Position numbers and translations under genes: made by a program
Shown: positions 7,791 through 16,163 of the stretch, piece after piece
How positions within the stretch are numbered: the stretch's first letter is position 1
Layout: every line of letters begins with the position of its first letter
The notes under the pieces: model-generated
Told to the model about the DNA's origin: nothing
The model's input: the letters and a program-made list of their open reading frames with translations, nothing else
Database searches by the model: none
DNA from: Caulobacter sp. SL161
GTDB lineage: Bacteria > Pseudomonadota > Alphaproteobacteria > Caulobacterales > Caulobacteraceae
Length of the DNA: 64,000 nucleotides
Direction of reading: 5' to 3'
Assembly: GCF_026672375.1 (NCBI RefSeq)
Contig: NZ_JAPPRA010000001.1
Location: 2,666,001-2,730,000, forward strand

Positions 7791-9323
7791 CTACAGCGGG
7801 ATGTTGTCGTGCTTCTTCCAGGGGTTGGAGAGTTCCTTGCCCTTCAGGCTCTTCAGGCCGCGCACGATCCGGCGGCGGGTGCTGTGGGGCATGATCACGT
7901 CGTCGATATAGCCGCGCTGGGCGGCGACGAACGGGTTGGCGAAGCGGTCCTTGTACTCGGCTTCGCGCGCCGCCAGGGCCTCAGGGTCCTTGGCCTCCTG
8001 ACGGAAGATGATCTCGACAGCCCCCTTGGCGCCCATGACCGCGATCTCGGCCGTGGGCCAGGCGTAGTTGAGGTCGCCGCGCAGGTGCTTGGAACTCATC
8101 ACGTCATAGGCGCCGCCATAGGCCTTGCGGGTGATGACGGTGATCTTCGGCACAGTCGCCTCGGTATAGGCGAACAGCAGCTTGGCGCCGTGTTTGATCA
8201 GGCCGCCGTACTCCTGCTTGGTGCCCGGCATGAAGCCCGGCACGTCAACGAAGGTGACGATCGGGATGTTGAAGGCGTCGCAGAAGCGCACGAAGCGTGC
8301 GGCCTTGCGCGAGCTGTCGATGTCCAGAACGCCGGCCAGAACCTGCGGCTGGTTGGCGACAATACCGACCGTCTCGCCGTCCATCCGGGCGAAACCACAG
8401 ATGATGTTCTTGGCCCACTCGCTCGAGATCTCGAAGAAATCCGCCTCATCGACGACCTTCAGGATCAGTTCCTTCATGTCATAGGGCTTGGTCGGATCGG
8501 CCGGGACCAGGGTGTCCAGGCTCATCTCATCGCGTAGCGGCTCATCGAAGCTCTCGCGCTCGGGCGCAGGCTCGCGGTTGGATGACGGCAGGAAGTCGAT
8601 CAGGCGGCGGACTTGGGTCATGGCCTCCAGATCGTTCTCGAACGCGCCCTCGGCGACGCCCGACTTGGCCGCGTGGACCCGGGCCCCGCCCAGCTCCTCA
8701 GCGGTGACGACCTCGTTGGTGACGGTCTTCACGACGTCCGGGCCGGTCACGAACATGTAGCTCGTATCCTTCACCATGAAGATGAAGTCGGTCATGGCCG
8801 GCGAATAAACGTCACCGCCGGCGCACGGGCCCATGATCACGCTGATCTGCGGGATAACGCCCGAGGCCATGACGTTCTCAACGAAGATGTCGGCATAGCC
8901 GGCCAGGCTGTCGACGCCTTCCTGGATGCGGGCGCCGCCGGCGTCGAACAGACCGATCACCGGCGCGCCGACCTTCATGGCCTGGCGCTGCACCTTGACG
9001 ATCTTCTGGGCGTGGGCGTTCGACAGGCTGCCGCCGAACACGGTGAAGTCCTTGGAAAAGACGTAGACGACCTTGCCGTTGATCGTCCCCCAGCCGGTGA
9101 CGACGCCGTCGCCGGGGATCTTCTGGTCTTGCATGCCGAAATCGGCGCAGCGGTGCTCGACGAACATGTCGAACTCTTCGAAGGAGCCCTCGTCCAGCAG
9201 CAGCTCGATGCGCTCACGGGCGGTCAGCTTGCCCTTGGCGTGTTGGCTGGCGACGCGCTTCTCGCCGCCCCCGGCCTTGGCCTGCTGGCGACGACGCTCC
9301 AGTTCCTCGAGAATGTGCTGCAC
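7791..9323 (-). CDS. pccB: propionyl-CoA (acyl-CoA) carboxylase beta subunit
   Basis: 510 residues, the usual length of the family. It is the carboxyltransferase subunit that moves CO2 from biotin to propionyl-CoA or a related acyl-CoA, giving methylmalonyl-CoA. Both halves of the crotonase-like carboxyltransferase fold are present. The N half has [32 protein letters not shown] and the acyl-CoA oxyanion loop [15 protein letters not shown] ([18 protein letters not shown]). The C half has [16 protein letters not shown] and [17 protein letters not shown]. Start: GTG preceded by CAGGGGAG. An upstream reading frame exists but lacks family similarity. The biotin-carrying alpha subunit is not in the window. 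Confidence 0.93.
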   Translation of the reverse strand: MQHILEELERRRQQAKAGGGEKRVASQHAKGKLTARERIELLLDEGSFEEFDMFVEHRCADFGMQDQKIPGDGVVTGWGTINGKVVYVFSKDFTVFGGSLSNAHAQKIVKVQRQAMKVGAPVIGLFDAGGARIQEGVDSLAGYADIFVENVMASGVIPQISVIMGPCAGGDVYSPAMTDFIFMVKDTSYMFVTGPDVVKTVTNEVVTAEELGGARVHAAKSGVAEGAFENDLEAMTQVRRLIDFLPSSNREPAPERESFDEPLRDEMSLDTLVPADPTKPYDMKELILKVVDEADFFEISSEWAKNIICGFARMDGETVGIVANQPQVLAGVLDIDSSRKAARFVRFCDAFNIPIVTFVDVPGFMPGTKQEYGGLIKHGAKLLFAYTEATVPKITVITRKAYGGAYDVMSSKHLRGDLNYAWPTAEIAVMGAKGAVEIIFRQEAKDPEALAAREAEYKDRFANPFVAAQRGYIDDVIMPHSTRRRIVRGLKSLKGKELSNPWKKHDNIPL

Positions 9324-9451
9324 GCGCGTACTCCCCTGCCCGGTTCGTTTAGCTGGCGGTTCTTCCACCTTATGGCCAAGCCGTAGCGAGGCGAGCGCCG
9401 AGGCGCAAGGCGGACCTTGCGGCAGCGCAGCATAGCTTTTGGGTTCTCGAC

Positions 9452-9778
9452 TCAGTTTGTCCGTGGGCCGAACAGGATCAGCGCCGCTCCGGCCAGGCAG
9501 ATCACCCCGCCGATCAGGTCCCAGCGATCGGGGCGAGCGCCTTCCACCACCCGCATCCAGGCCAGGGACGCGATGATATAGACGCCGCCATAGGCTGCGA
9601 ACGCCCGCCCTGCCGCGCCGGCCTCGATCCGCGCCAGCAGCAGGGCGAAGATCACGAGCGACAGCACGCCCAGCACCGCCCATCCCGGCGACTTGCCCAG
9701 CCTGAGCCAGGCCCAGAAACCGAAGCAACCCGCGATCTCGGCCAGGGCCGCGAGGACGTAGATCGCGAAACTGGTCAA
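9452..9778 (-). CDS. YnfA/UPF0060 family small membrane protein
   Basis: 108 residues, exactly the family's usual length. Four hydrophobic helices are visible: [20 protein letters not shown], then [40 protein letters not shown], and [16 protein letters not shown]. The family has an SMR-like topology and is suspected in small-molecule efflux, but has no firm function. The TTG start overlaps the stop of the ATP12 gene by four bases (TTGA), which fixes the start and implies translational coupling. Confidence 0.88.
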   Translation of the reverse strand: MTSFAIYVLAALAEIAGCFGFWAWLRLGKSPGWAVLGVLSLVIFALLLARIEAGAAGRAFAAYGGVYIIASLAWMRVVEGARPDRWDLIGGVICLAGAALILFGPRTN

Positions 9779-10500
9779 TGCCGCAACGCGGCGAACCAGC
9801 GATCGATCATCGCCGCCTCGACGGCCAGCGCCTCGGCCCGCGCCTTGGCCTCGGCGTCCTCGCCCCACTGCTCGGCCTGATAGATTTCGTCGAGGCGCGA
9901 CAGGTCCAGCGCTTGTTGACCAGCCAGTTGTCCTGCACGAACCGCCAGGCCCAGCACCGTCGAGCCGAACAGGCCGGCGGCGAAGGCCACGCCCGCCAGC
10001 GCGAAATCGTCCAGCGTCAGGGCCAGGGCCTCGACCGACGCAAGCGTCTCCGGCGGTTGCGGCGCATGGATGATCCCCGCCACGGGCGTGAAGACGAGGC
10101 CGTGCTCGGCCCTGGCCCAGTCCAGAACCGCGCCCCATTCACGCTCCTGCCGCTCGACCAGCACGCGGGGGCTCTCGGCGCGGTAGCAGAGGTGGTCGGA
10201 GGCGGCGTAGGCGGTGATCTCGCGGGCAACCTCGGCGCGCGTCTCGGCGATCCGGTCAATGGCGGTAAAGGCCAGGCGCGTCGCGGGCATCAGGCTGTTG
10301 TCGATATACTCGACCTGCGCCTCCCACTCGGCCGCGATCATCGCGCCCAGCGCCTGGGTGGGGGCGACGAGCGGCTTCCTGGCCGGCGACTTCGGCGTGC
10401 GACCGTCCAGCTGGATCGCAAAGCCCTGTTCGACCGGCGCGGCGGCGGCGGACTTGTAGAAGCGCTTGGGTTTCAGCAAAAGTTCGGACTTGTCGGACAC
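9775..10500 (-). CDS. ATP12-family chaperone for F1-ATPase assembly
   Basis: 241 residues. Alphaproteobacterial homologue of mitochondrial Atp12, which holds the F1 alpha subunit before hexamer assembly. Recognisable segments are PKRFYKSA near the start, the YxxxLDGRxxKTP-like segment reading [40 protein letters not shown], and the C-terminal [19 protein letters not shown] (the W-GED-A block is characteristic). The start is GTG; the open frame extends far upstream but is only the antisense of the DUF1800 gene. It overlaps the YnfA-like gene downstream. Confidence 0.88.
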   Translation of the reverse strand: MSDKSELLLKPKRFYKSAAAAPVEQGFAIQLDGRTPKSPARKPLVAPTQALGAMIAAEWEAQVEYIDNSLMPATRLAFTAIDRIAETRAEVAREITAYAASDHLCYRAESPRVLVERQEREWGAVLDWARAEHGLVFTPVAGIIHAPQPPETLASVEALALTLDDFALAGVAFAAGLFGSTVLGLAVRAGQLAGQQALDLSRLDEIYQAEQWGEDAEAKARAEALAVEAAMIDRWFAALRH

Positions 10501-10554
10501 AGGGCAGCTCTTTTCGCGATCGTCCGCGACGGATCGGTGGCGGAAGCGCGTTGA

Positions 10555-11994
10555 ATGGGCAAGATCGCGATGTCGCGCAAGGGAGACCCTCGCTTGAGCC
10601 TGCCCTCCAAGGACCTGATGGCCGCCATCGCCGCCACGCGCTTTGGCCTGGGGGCTCGCCCCGGCGAGATCGACGCCGCCAAGGCCGATCCGCAGGGCTT
10701 CCTGATCGCCCAGATCCGCCGCAAGGGCGCCGACATTCCGGCGAATGACGGCGAGACGAGCGCCGAGCGCCTGAAGCTGCTGAGGGACGCGCAAATCAAA
10801 CTGCGCGCCGCTCGAAAGGCTCAGGACTCTGACTCCTTCGCGCTCGCCGAACAGAGCCGAGAGGTCCGGCAACGTACACGTCAGCGCTTCAACGCCGACT
10901 TCCTCGCCCGGGCGCAACTTGCAGCAAGAACGCCGGACGCTTTCAGGGAGCGCTGGGCCCTCTTCTGGGCGAACCATTTCACCGTCTCGGCCACGAAACA
11001 GACCACGACCGCTGTGGTCGGCCCGTTCGAACGCGAAGCGATCCGCCCCTATGTGTTCAGCAGCTTCGAGAACCTGCTGGTGGCGTCCTCGACGCATCCG
11101 GCCATGCTCACCTATCTGGACCAGGCGCAGTCGATCGGCCCCCAAAGCCGCGCCGCCCAGTTCGCCGCGCGTCGCCGGAACAGGGCCGACGCCGGACTGA
11201 ACGAGAACTTGGCTCGCGAGATCCTGGAACTTCATACGGTCGGGATCGACGCAGGCTACACGCAAGGCGACGTCACCGAGTTCGCCCGCGCCCTGACAGG
11301 CTTCTCCATCGGTCGCGACGAGGAGGGCCGCGCCGGACAGTTCGTCTTCCGCGAGCAGGCTCACGAACCCGGCGCGCGGACGATCCTGGGACGCCGCTAT
11401 GCCGAGGCGGACATGGGGCAGGGCCTCGCCGTCCTGCGCGACCTCGCCGCCGATCCGCGGACCGCCCGCCACGTCTGCGGCAAGATCGCCCGTCACTTCG
11501 TCGCCGATGTCCCTCCCCCGCCGCTGGTTCAGAGGCTTGAGCAGCGCTGGATGGCGACGGGCGGGGACCTGGCGGCGGTGGCCAGAACCCTGGTCGAGAG
11601 CCCTGAAGCCTGGGATCCGACGCCCGCCAAGATCAAGACGCCCTACGAGTACGCTCTTTCGACCTGGCGACTGATCGACGCCGAGCCTTCTGCGTTCGAG
11701 CGCATTGCGCCAATCCTGACCAGCCTTGGCCAAAAACCGTTCGCGCCGCCCTCCCCCAAGGGCTGGCCCGAAGACGCCCAGACCTGGGCGGCGCCGGACG
11801 CGCTGATCAAGCGCATGCAGTGGGCGCAGGGCTTCGCCGCTGCGGTCGCGGATCAAACCGACCCAAACGCCCTTGCCGCCTCGGCCCTGGGGGAACGGCT
11901 GACGCCGCTCGCCGCCAAGGCCGTCGCCCGGGCCGAAACCCGTCGCGAAGCCTTCGCCCTGCTGATCATGAGTCCGGAGTTTCAGCGCCGATGA
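10555..11994 (+). CDS. DUF1800 family protein
   Basis: 479 residues. It shows DUF1800 hallmarks: an early ATRFGLGARPGEID block, RWALFWANHFTVSA near residue 140, and the diagnostic NENLAREILELHTVG near residue 218, followed by DVTEFARALTGFS. The role is unknown; these proteins almost always sit next to a DUF1501 protein. Unlike many members it has no clear signal peptide, so a start at the ATG five codons further on (MSRKGDP) is equally possible. Its stop overlaps the next start (ATGA), so the pair is co-translated. It is divergent from the ATP12 gene with about 55 bases between starts. Confidence 0.85.
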   Translation: MGKIAMSRKGDPRLSLPSKDLMAAIAATRFGLGARPGEIDAAKADPQGFLIAQIRRKGADIPANDGETSAERLKLLRDAQIKLRAARKAQDSDSFALAEQSREVRQRTRQRFNADFLARAQLAARTPDAFRERWALFWANHFTVSATKQTTTAVVGPFEREAIRPYVFSSFENLLVASSTHPAMLTYLDQAQSIGPQSRAAQFAARRRNRADAGLNENLAREILELHTVGIDAGYTQGDVTEFARALTGFSIGRDEEGRAGQFVFREQAHEPGARTILGRRYAEADMGQGLAVLRDLAADPRTARHVCGKIARHFVADVPPPPLVQRLEQRWMATGGDLAAVARTLVESPEAWDPTPAKIKTPYEYALSTWRLIDAEPSAFERIAPILTSLGQKPFAPPSPKGWPEDAQTWAAPDALIKRMQWAQGFAAAVADQTDPNALAASALGERLTPLAAKAVARAETRREAFALLIMSPEFQRR

Positions 11995-13214
11995 CCGCCC
12001 CCCTGAACCGTCGCTCGCTGCTGGGCCTGGGCGCCAGCCTGGGGCTGACCGTCAACTTCTTCGGAACCCAGGCCTTCGCCGCCTCGGAAGGGGAGCTGAG
12101 CCGCAAGAAGCTGGTCATTGTCATCTGCCGAGGCGGCATGGACGGCTTGTCGGTGGCGCCGCCGGTCGGCGATGCGAACTACGGCGCCCTGCGGGGCTCG
12201 ATCGCCCTGCAACGTGACCAGGTGCGGATGCTGGATGACACCTTCGGCCTGCATCCCGACCTCAAGGCCGTGCACGCGCTGGCCCAGAAGGGGCAGGCCC
12301 GGATCGCGCCGGCCATCGCCAGTCCCGACCGCGCCCGCTCGCACTTCGAGGCCCAGGACGTGCTGGAGACGGGTTCAGCCAAGGTCTATGGCGCAGAAAC
12401 AGGCTGGCTGAACCGGACGCTGGAAGCCCTGGCGCCGGTCCGCCCGATCGAGGGTCTGTCGGTGGGCACGACCGCGCCCCTGATCCTGCGGGGCAAGGTC
12501 CAGGCCGCCAGTTGGTCGCCCGGCAAGGGCGTCGACGAAACTGCTCGCCTGCCCATGCTGCTGCAGGATCTCTACAGGTCTGATCCGCTGCTGGGCCCGG
12601 CGTTCGCGCGCGGGCTGGAGACCGAAGCGATGGCTGAGACGGCCATGGCCGTCCAGGCGAGGGCTCCGATGGCGCCCGCCATGGCCGCCGGAGGACAGAA
12701 CCGAGGCGGCGTTGAGACCGCCCGCAAGCTGGGCTCGACCCTGGGCGGCTTCATGACCCAGGCCGGCGGCCCGCAGATCGCTGCGGTCTCGCTGGACGGC
12801 TTCGACACCCATGCCAACCAGCCCGGCCAGATCGCGACGCGCCTCGTCAGTATGGACGCCGTACTGGATGGCCTCCATACCGGCCTGGGCGCGGAATGGA
12901 AAAACACGGTGGTGCTGGTCGTCACGGAGTTTGGACGCACCGCGCGCGTGAACGGCACGGGCGGCACCGACCACGGCACGGCGTCGACCGGCCTGATCCT
13001 GGGCGGCGCGCTCAAGCCGGGCGGCATCGTCGGCGACTGGCCGGGGCTCGCCGACAAGGCCCTGTTCGAGAACCGCGACGTCGCGCCGACCCTGGACATG
13101 CGCGCGCTCTTCAAGGGCGTGCTGGCCGATCACATGGGCGTTGACCGCGCTCTTCTCGACAAGACCGTGTTCCCCGACAGCGCCGACATAAGAGCTGTCA
13201 CAGGACTGGTCTAG
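11991..13214 (+). CDS. DUF1501 family exported protein
   Basis: 407 residues with a Tat-type N-terminus (NRRSLLGLGASLG, then hydrophobic, then AFAA). The mature part has a sulfatase/alkaline-phosphatase-like architecture typical of DUF1501: IVICRGGMDGLSVAPP at the start, VSLDGFDTHANQPGQ near residue 265, VLVVTEFGRTARVNGTGGTDHG near residue 305, and GLILGGALKPGG. The conserved Asp, His and Thr residues suggest metal-dependent phosphatase/sulfatase ancestry, but no substrate is known. It is translationally coupled to the DUF1800 gene and probably acts with it in the periplasm. Confidence 0.87.
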   Translation: MTAPLNRRSLLGLGASLGLTVNFFGTQAFAASEGELSRKKLVIVICRGGMDGLSVAPPVGDANYGALRGSIALQRDQVRMLDDTFGLHPDLKAVHALAQKGQARIAPAIASPDRARSHFEAQDVLETGSAKVYGAETGWLNRTLEALAPVRPIEGLSVGTTAPLILRGKVQAASWSPGKGVDETARLPMLLQDLYRSDPLLGPAFARGLETEAMAETAMAVQARAPMAPAMAAGGQNRGGVETARKLGSTLGGFMTQAGGPQIAAVSLDGFDTHANQPGQIATRLVSMDAVLDGLHTGLGAEWKNTVVLVVTEFGRTARVNGTGGTDHGTASTGLILGGALKPGGIVGDWPGLADKALFENRDVAPTLDMRALFKGVLADHMGVDRALLDKTVFPDSADIRAVTGLV

Positions 13215-13281
13215 AGATCCGCCAAAGGCGGAGACCCGCGTCCCTCTGGAGGCGCGGTCGGTGGGGGACCAAGCGGCGCGA

Positions 13282-14277
13282 TCAGCGTCGCTTGGTCTGA
13301 CGCCGGGCGAACGGCTCGGCCTCGGCCTCGTCTTCCGAGAAGCCGAACTTGCGGAAGCCTTCCTTCATCTCCGGGCTCAGCGGCGCTTCGATGTGCAGCA
13401 TGCCGGCCGACGGGTGCGGCAGCAGGATCGAGCGGGCGTGCAGCTGCAGCTTCAGCCCTTCCGACAGCGGCGCGGACTTCTCGTCGCCATACTTGGGATC
13501 GCCCAGGATCGGATGACCCATGGCCTTCATGTGCGCGCGCAGCTGGTGGGTGCGGCCGGTGTGCGGACGCAGCGCCATCCAGGTCACACGAGGCCCGGCG
13601 CGGCTGATGGTGACGAACTCGGTCTCGGCCGGCTGGGCGTCCGGGTCCTTGGGCTGGGCCGGCACGACCAGTTCGCGATCGCCCACCCCGCGCTTGGCCA
13701 GGTGCAGCTCCATCACGCCCTCTGTCGGGTGCGGATTTCCGGCCACGATCGCCCAGTAGGTCTTCTGCGCCTTGCGCTTGGCGAAGGCGCCCGACAGACG
13801 CGCGGCGGCCGACGGGGTCTTGCCCAGCAGCAGCACGCCCGAGGTGTCCCGGTCCAGCCGGTGGACCAGGCGCGGACGATCCACGCCCTCGCCCCAGGCG
13901 CTCAGCAGCTTGTCGATATGCTTGGTGGTCTTGGTGCCGCCCTGCACGGCCAGGCCCGCCGGCTTGTTCAGGGCCAGGACCTCTTCGTCCTCGTACAGCA
14001 CCAGCGACTTGGCATAGGCGACGTCGCGCGCCGACAGCTTGTTCTTATCGGACGGATCGGGCGCGTCGGGCAGCGGCGGCACGCGAATCTGGCTGCCGGC
14101 CGCCAGCTTGGTGTCGGCCTTGGCGCGCGAGCCGTCCACCCGGACCTGGCCCGAGCGGAACAGCTTGTTCAGCTGGATGTGGTTCAGATGCGGCCAGCGA
14201 CGCTTGAACCAGCGATCGAGGCGAACCCCGTCCTCGCCGGCGTCGACGTACAGGGTGCGGACTTCCTTGGTGCTCAT
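13282..14277 (-). CDS. rluC: RluA-family 23S rRNA pseudouridine synthase (RluC/RluD-like)
   Basis: 331 residues. An S4-like RNA-binding domain occupies residues 20-85 (VRLDRWFKRRWPHLNHIQL, then FRSGQVRVDG). The catalytic domain carries HRLDRDTSGVLLLGKT with the catalytic Asp near residue 148. The C-terminal part has the RluA motifs RTHQLRAHMKAMGHPILGD. It isomerises uridines in 23S rRNA. The RluC versus RluD choice rests on general resemblance only. It starts four bases inside the crcB stop (ATGA), giving an rluC-crcB operon with crcB upstream. An inverted repeat CCAAGCG/CGCTTGG surrounds its stop codon and may help termination. Confidence 0.87.
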   Translation of the reverse strand: MSTKEVRTLYVDAGEDGVRLDRWFKRRWPHLNHIQLNKLFRSGQVRVDGSRAKADTKLAAGSQIRVPPLPDAPDPSDKNKLSARDVAYAKSLVLYEDEEVLALNKPAGLAVQGGTKTTKHIDKLLSAWGEGVDRPRLVHRLDRDTSGVLLLGKTPSAAARLSGAFAKRKAQKTYWAIVAGNPHPTEGVMELHLAKRGVGDRELVVPAQPKDPDAQPAETEFVTISRAGPRVTWMALRPHTGRTHQLRAHMKAMGHPILGDPKYGDEKSAPLSEGLKLQLHARSILLPHPSAGMLHIEAPLSPEMKEGFRKFGFSEDEAEAEPFARRQTKRR

Positions 14278-14657
14278 GCGAAGACTTTCCGGGCCACCAG
14301 CAGGCCCGCGAACAGGGCCGCAATCGCCAGAAGGACGCTCGCGGCGGAATAGGTGAACGCCTGGCCGTAGGCGCGCTTCTGGATCATCAGCGCAGTCTCC
14401 AGCGAGAACGACGAAAAAGTGGTGAAGCCACCCAGGACGCCGACACCCAGCATGACGCGCCAGGTCTCGCTGGAGGTGTTTCCCCGATGGGCCAGCCAGG
14501 ACGCCAGACAGCCCATCAGAAAGCCGCCGACGACATTGACCGTGAAGGTTCCATACGGCCAGCCGGGGCCCATGACCCGCATCGCGCCGACGCCCACCAG
14601 GTAGCGCGCGACGGACCCGACGGCCCCGCCGGCCGCCACCAGGAGCAGCTTGTTCAT
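14274..14657 (-). CDS. crcB: fluoride exporter CrcB (Fluc)
   Basis: 127 residues with four transmembrane helices. Fluc signatures are all present: GGAVGSVARYLVG at the N-terminus, FTVNVVGGFLMGCLA in helix 2 (the Asn lines the fluoride pore), and GVLGGFTTFSSFSLE in helix 3 (Phe box and Na+ site). It forms a dual-topology dimeric fluoride channel. I saw no fluoride riboswitch in the 160 bases upstream. Confidence 0.92.
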   Translation of the reverse strand: MNKLLLVAAGGAVGSVARYLVGVGAMRVMGPGWPYGTFTVNVVGGFLMGCLASWLAHRGNTSSETWRVMLGVGVLGGFTTFSSFSLETALMIQKRAYGQAFTYSAASVLLAIAALFAGLLVARKVFA

Positions 14658-14820
14658 GACCGCCTTATGCGCCGAGGGGGCGAGAACGCCAAGCGCCCAC
14701 CGTCATTCCCTTGGTTTTCCCGGGTTTCTTTCACGGTAAACCCCTTCGGAAACCCTATTTACAAACGAGAGGTTAAGCGCGTCACAGGCAATTTAGGGGC
14801 TCATTTTAAGCACCAGGCCC

Positions 14821-16050
14821 ATGCCCTTCGACACTCCTCCATCGGACGCGAACGAACGCGTGGCTCTCCCGACGCCGGTGATCCATCGGCTGGCGGGCAC
14901 CGACCTGGTCGCGCGCGGCTCGGTGAACGTCATCAGCATCAAGGCCATCCGCGCCTGGGCCGGCGATTGGTGGAGCCATAAGCGGGCCGACGTCTGGACC
15001 TATGTCGAGCGCAAGCTGAACGAGCACCTGGACCGACAGGACCTTCGCGCTCGCATCTCCGAGAGCGAGTTCCTGATCGCGATGAGCCATGATCAGGGCC
15101 TGGCCGCCCAAGCGACCAGCGTGAAGATCCTCGAGGACGTGCTGACCCACCTGCTGGGCGCGGCCTCGGTGACGGACCTGGGAATCCGCTCGGTCATCGG
15201 CGTCGAAGACGGCGCGGCGGTGTGCAAGCGTGTCGATCCGAGGATTGTCCTGGCGGCCAGGGCGCGCCGCGACTCCGCCCGCTCCCCCGTCCGCATCGCG
15301 GTCGATCCTGGCGACGAGTCCCGCCGCACACCGGTCGCCTTCACCACGGCGGGCGGCGCGGCCCTGCGCGTCGACTTCACGCTCGAACACGTGGTCAATC
15401 TCAGGCGCAACATTACGACCGCCGTCCGCATCGAGCCGATGGTCACGCACCTGGCCAGCGGGCGACAGGCCTCGGCCCGCACTCTGACCAAGCTCTCGGA
15501 CCGCGACGTCGCCTTCATCGACGAGTCGACCCTGAAGTATGCAAGCGTGTTCGCGCGATGCGCTCAGGGGCCCAATACGCCGGAACTGATCCTGCCGGCG
15601 TCCTTCCGCACCCTGGGCACCCAGCGCGGTCGAGACCTGCTGACGGGAACGGCGGGACTATCGCTCAGCCTGCTGCGCGGCGGCGTGATGATTGAGCTGG
15701 TCGACATCACGCGCGGCACGCCCGCCGGCCGGCTGCTTGAGGTCGTCGGCTTGCTGCGGGCGCTGACACGCGGCGTCATCGCGCGCGTGCCGCCCGACAA
15801 GGAGGCGCTGCGCGTATTGCGCGATGCGCGCGTGGCGGCGCTGGCGCTGGATGCCTCGGACCTGTCTGGCGAAGCGGGCAAGATCGCGATGGACATCATG
15901 GCCTTCGGTCGTGATGCGCGGGGTCTGGCGGCCATGACCATCCTTCAGGGCCTGCCTGCGGAGGGCTACTTCGCGGCTGCGGACACGGCGGGCCTGACCC
16001 ACGCCTCGCTCAGAGCCACCTACCCGTTGAGCAAGCAGGCCGCAGCCTAG
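14821..16050 (+). CDS. uncharacterised 409-residue protein, possible degenerate GGDEF/EAL protein
   Basis: I do not firmly recognise this protein. It has no signal peptide and no membrane segment. Residues 45-130 are laid out like a decayed diguanylate cyclase domain: ARISESEFLIAMSHDQG sits where RxGGDEFxI would be, and DLGIRSVIGVEDG where the following strand-turn would be. Residues 230-400 resemble a decayed EAL domain (FRTLGTQRGRDLLTG, then ARVAALALDASDL, then ILQGLPAEGYFAAADTAGL), but ExL and the catalytic acidic residues are absent. If right, it would be a non-catalytic c-di-GMP sensor or scaffold. The start ATG has only a weak ribosome site. Its TAG stop is provided by a repeat element. 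Confidence 0.6.
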   Translation: MPFDTPPSDANERVALPTPVIHRLAGTDLVARGSVNVISIKAIRAWAGDWWSHKRADVWTYVERKLNEHLDRQDLRARISESEFLIAMSHDQGLAAQATSVKILEDVLTHLLGAASVTDLGIRSVIGVEDGAAVCKRVDPRIVLAARARRDSARSPVRIAVDPGDESRRTPVAFTTAGGAALRVDFTLEHVVNLRRNITTAVRIEPMVTHLASGRQASARTLTKLSDRDVAFIDESTLKYASVFARCAQGPNTPELILPASFRTLGTQRGRDLLTGTAGLSLSLLRGGVMIELVDITRGTPAGRLLEVVGLLRALTRGVIARVPPDKEALRVLRDARVAALALDASDLSGEAGKIAMDIMAFGRDARGLAAMTILQGLPAEGYFAAADTAGLTHASLRATYPLSKQAAA

Positions 16051-16163
16051 AGCCCTTTAGCTTTAGATGGAATCATCCAAAGCGTTTGAAATGGCTGTAA
16101 GTATTTGATTTTATAGTTTATTTATCCGGTTTAGATAGTTCCATCCAAACCAGACAGGCTCTA
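16048..16163. repeat. palindromic element with TAGAGCC/GGCTCTA ends, copy 1
   Basis: 116 bases, visibly AT-richer than its surroundings, with perfect 7-base terminal inverted repeats. Its left TAG is the stop codon of the upstream plus-strand gene and its right CTA is the stop codon of recN on the minus strand. Inner hairpins are CTTTAGATGGAATCATCCAAAG and the GGTTTAGAT..CCAAACC palindrome; a direct reading gives CATC/GATG repeats. A second copy with the same ends lies at 55151-55263. Confidence 0.8.

Noticed and set aside
16048..16163. Ordinary bidirectional terminator between convergent genes
   Set aside because: The length, perfect terminal inverted repeats and second copy at 55151 fit a repeat element better, although it may also stop transcription.
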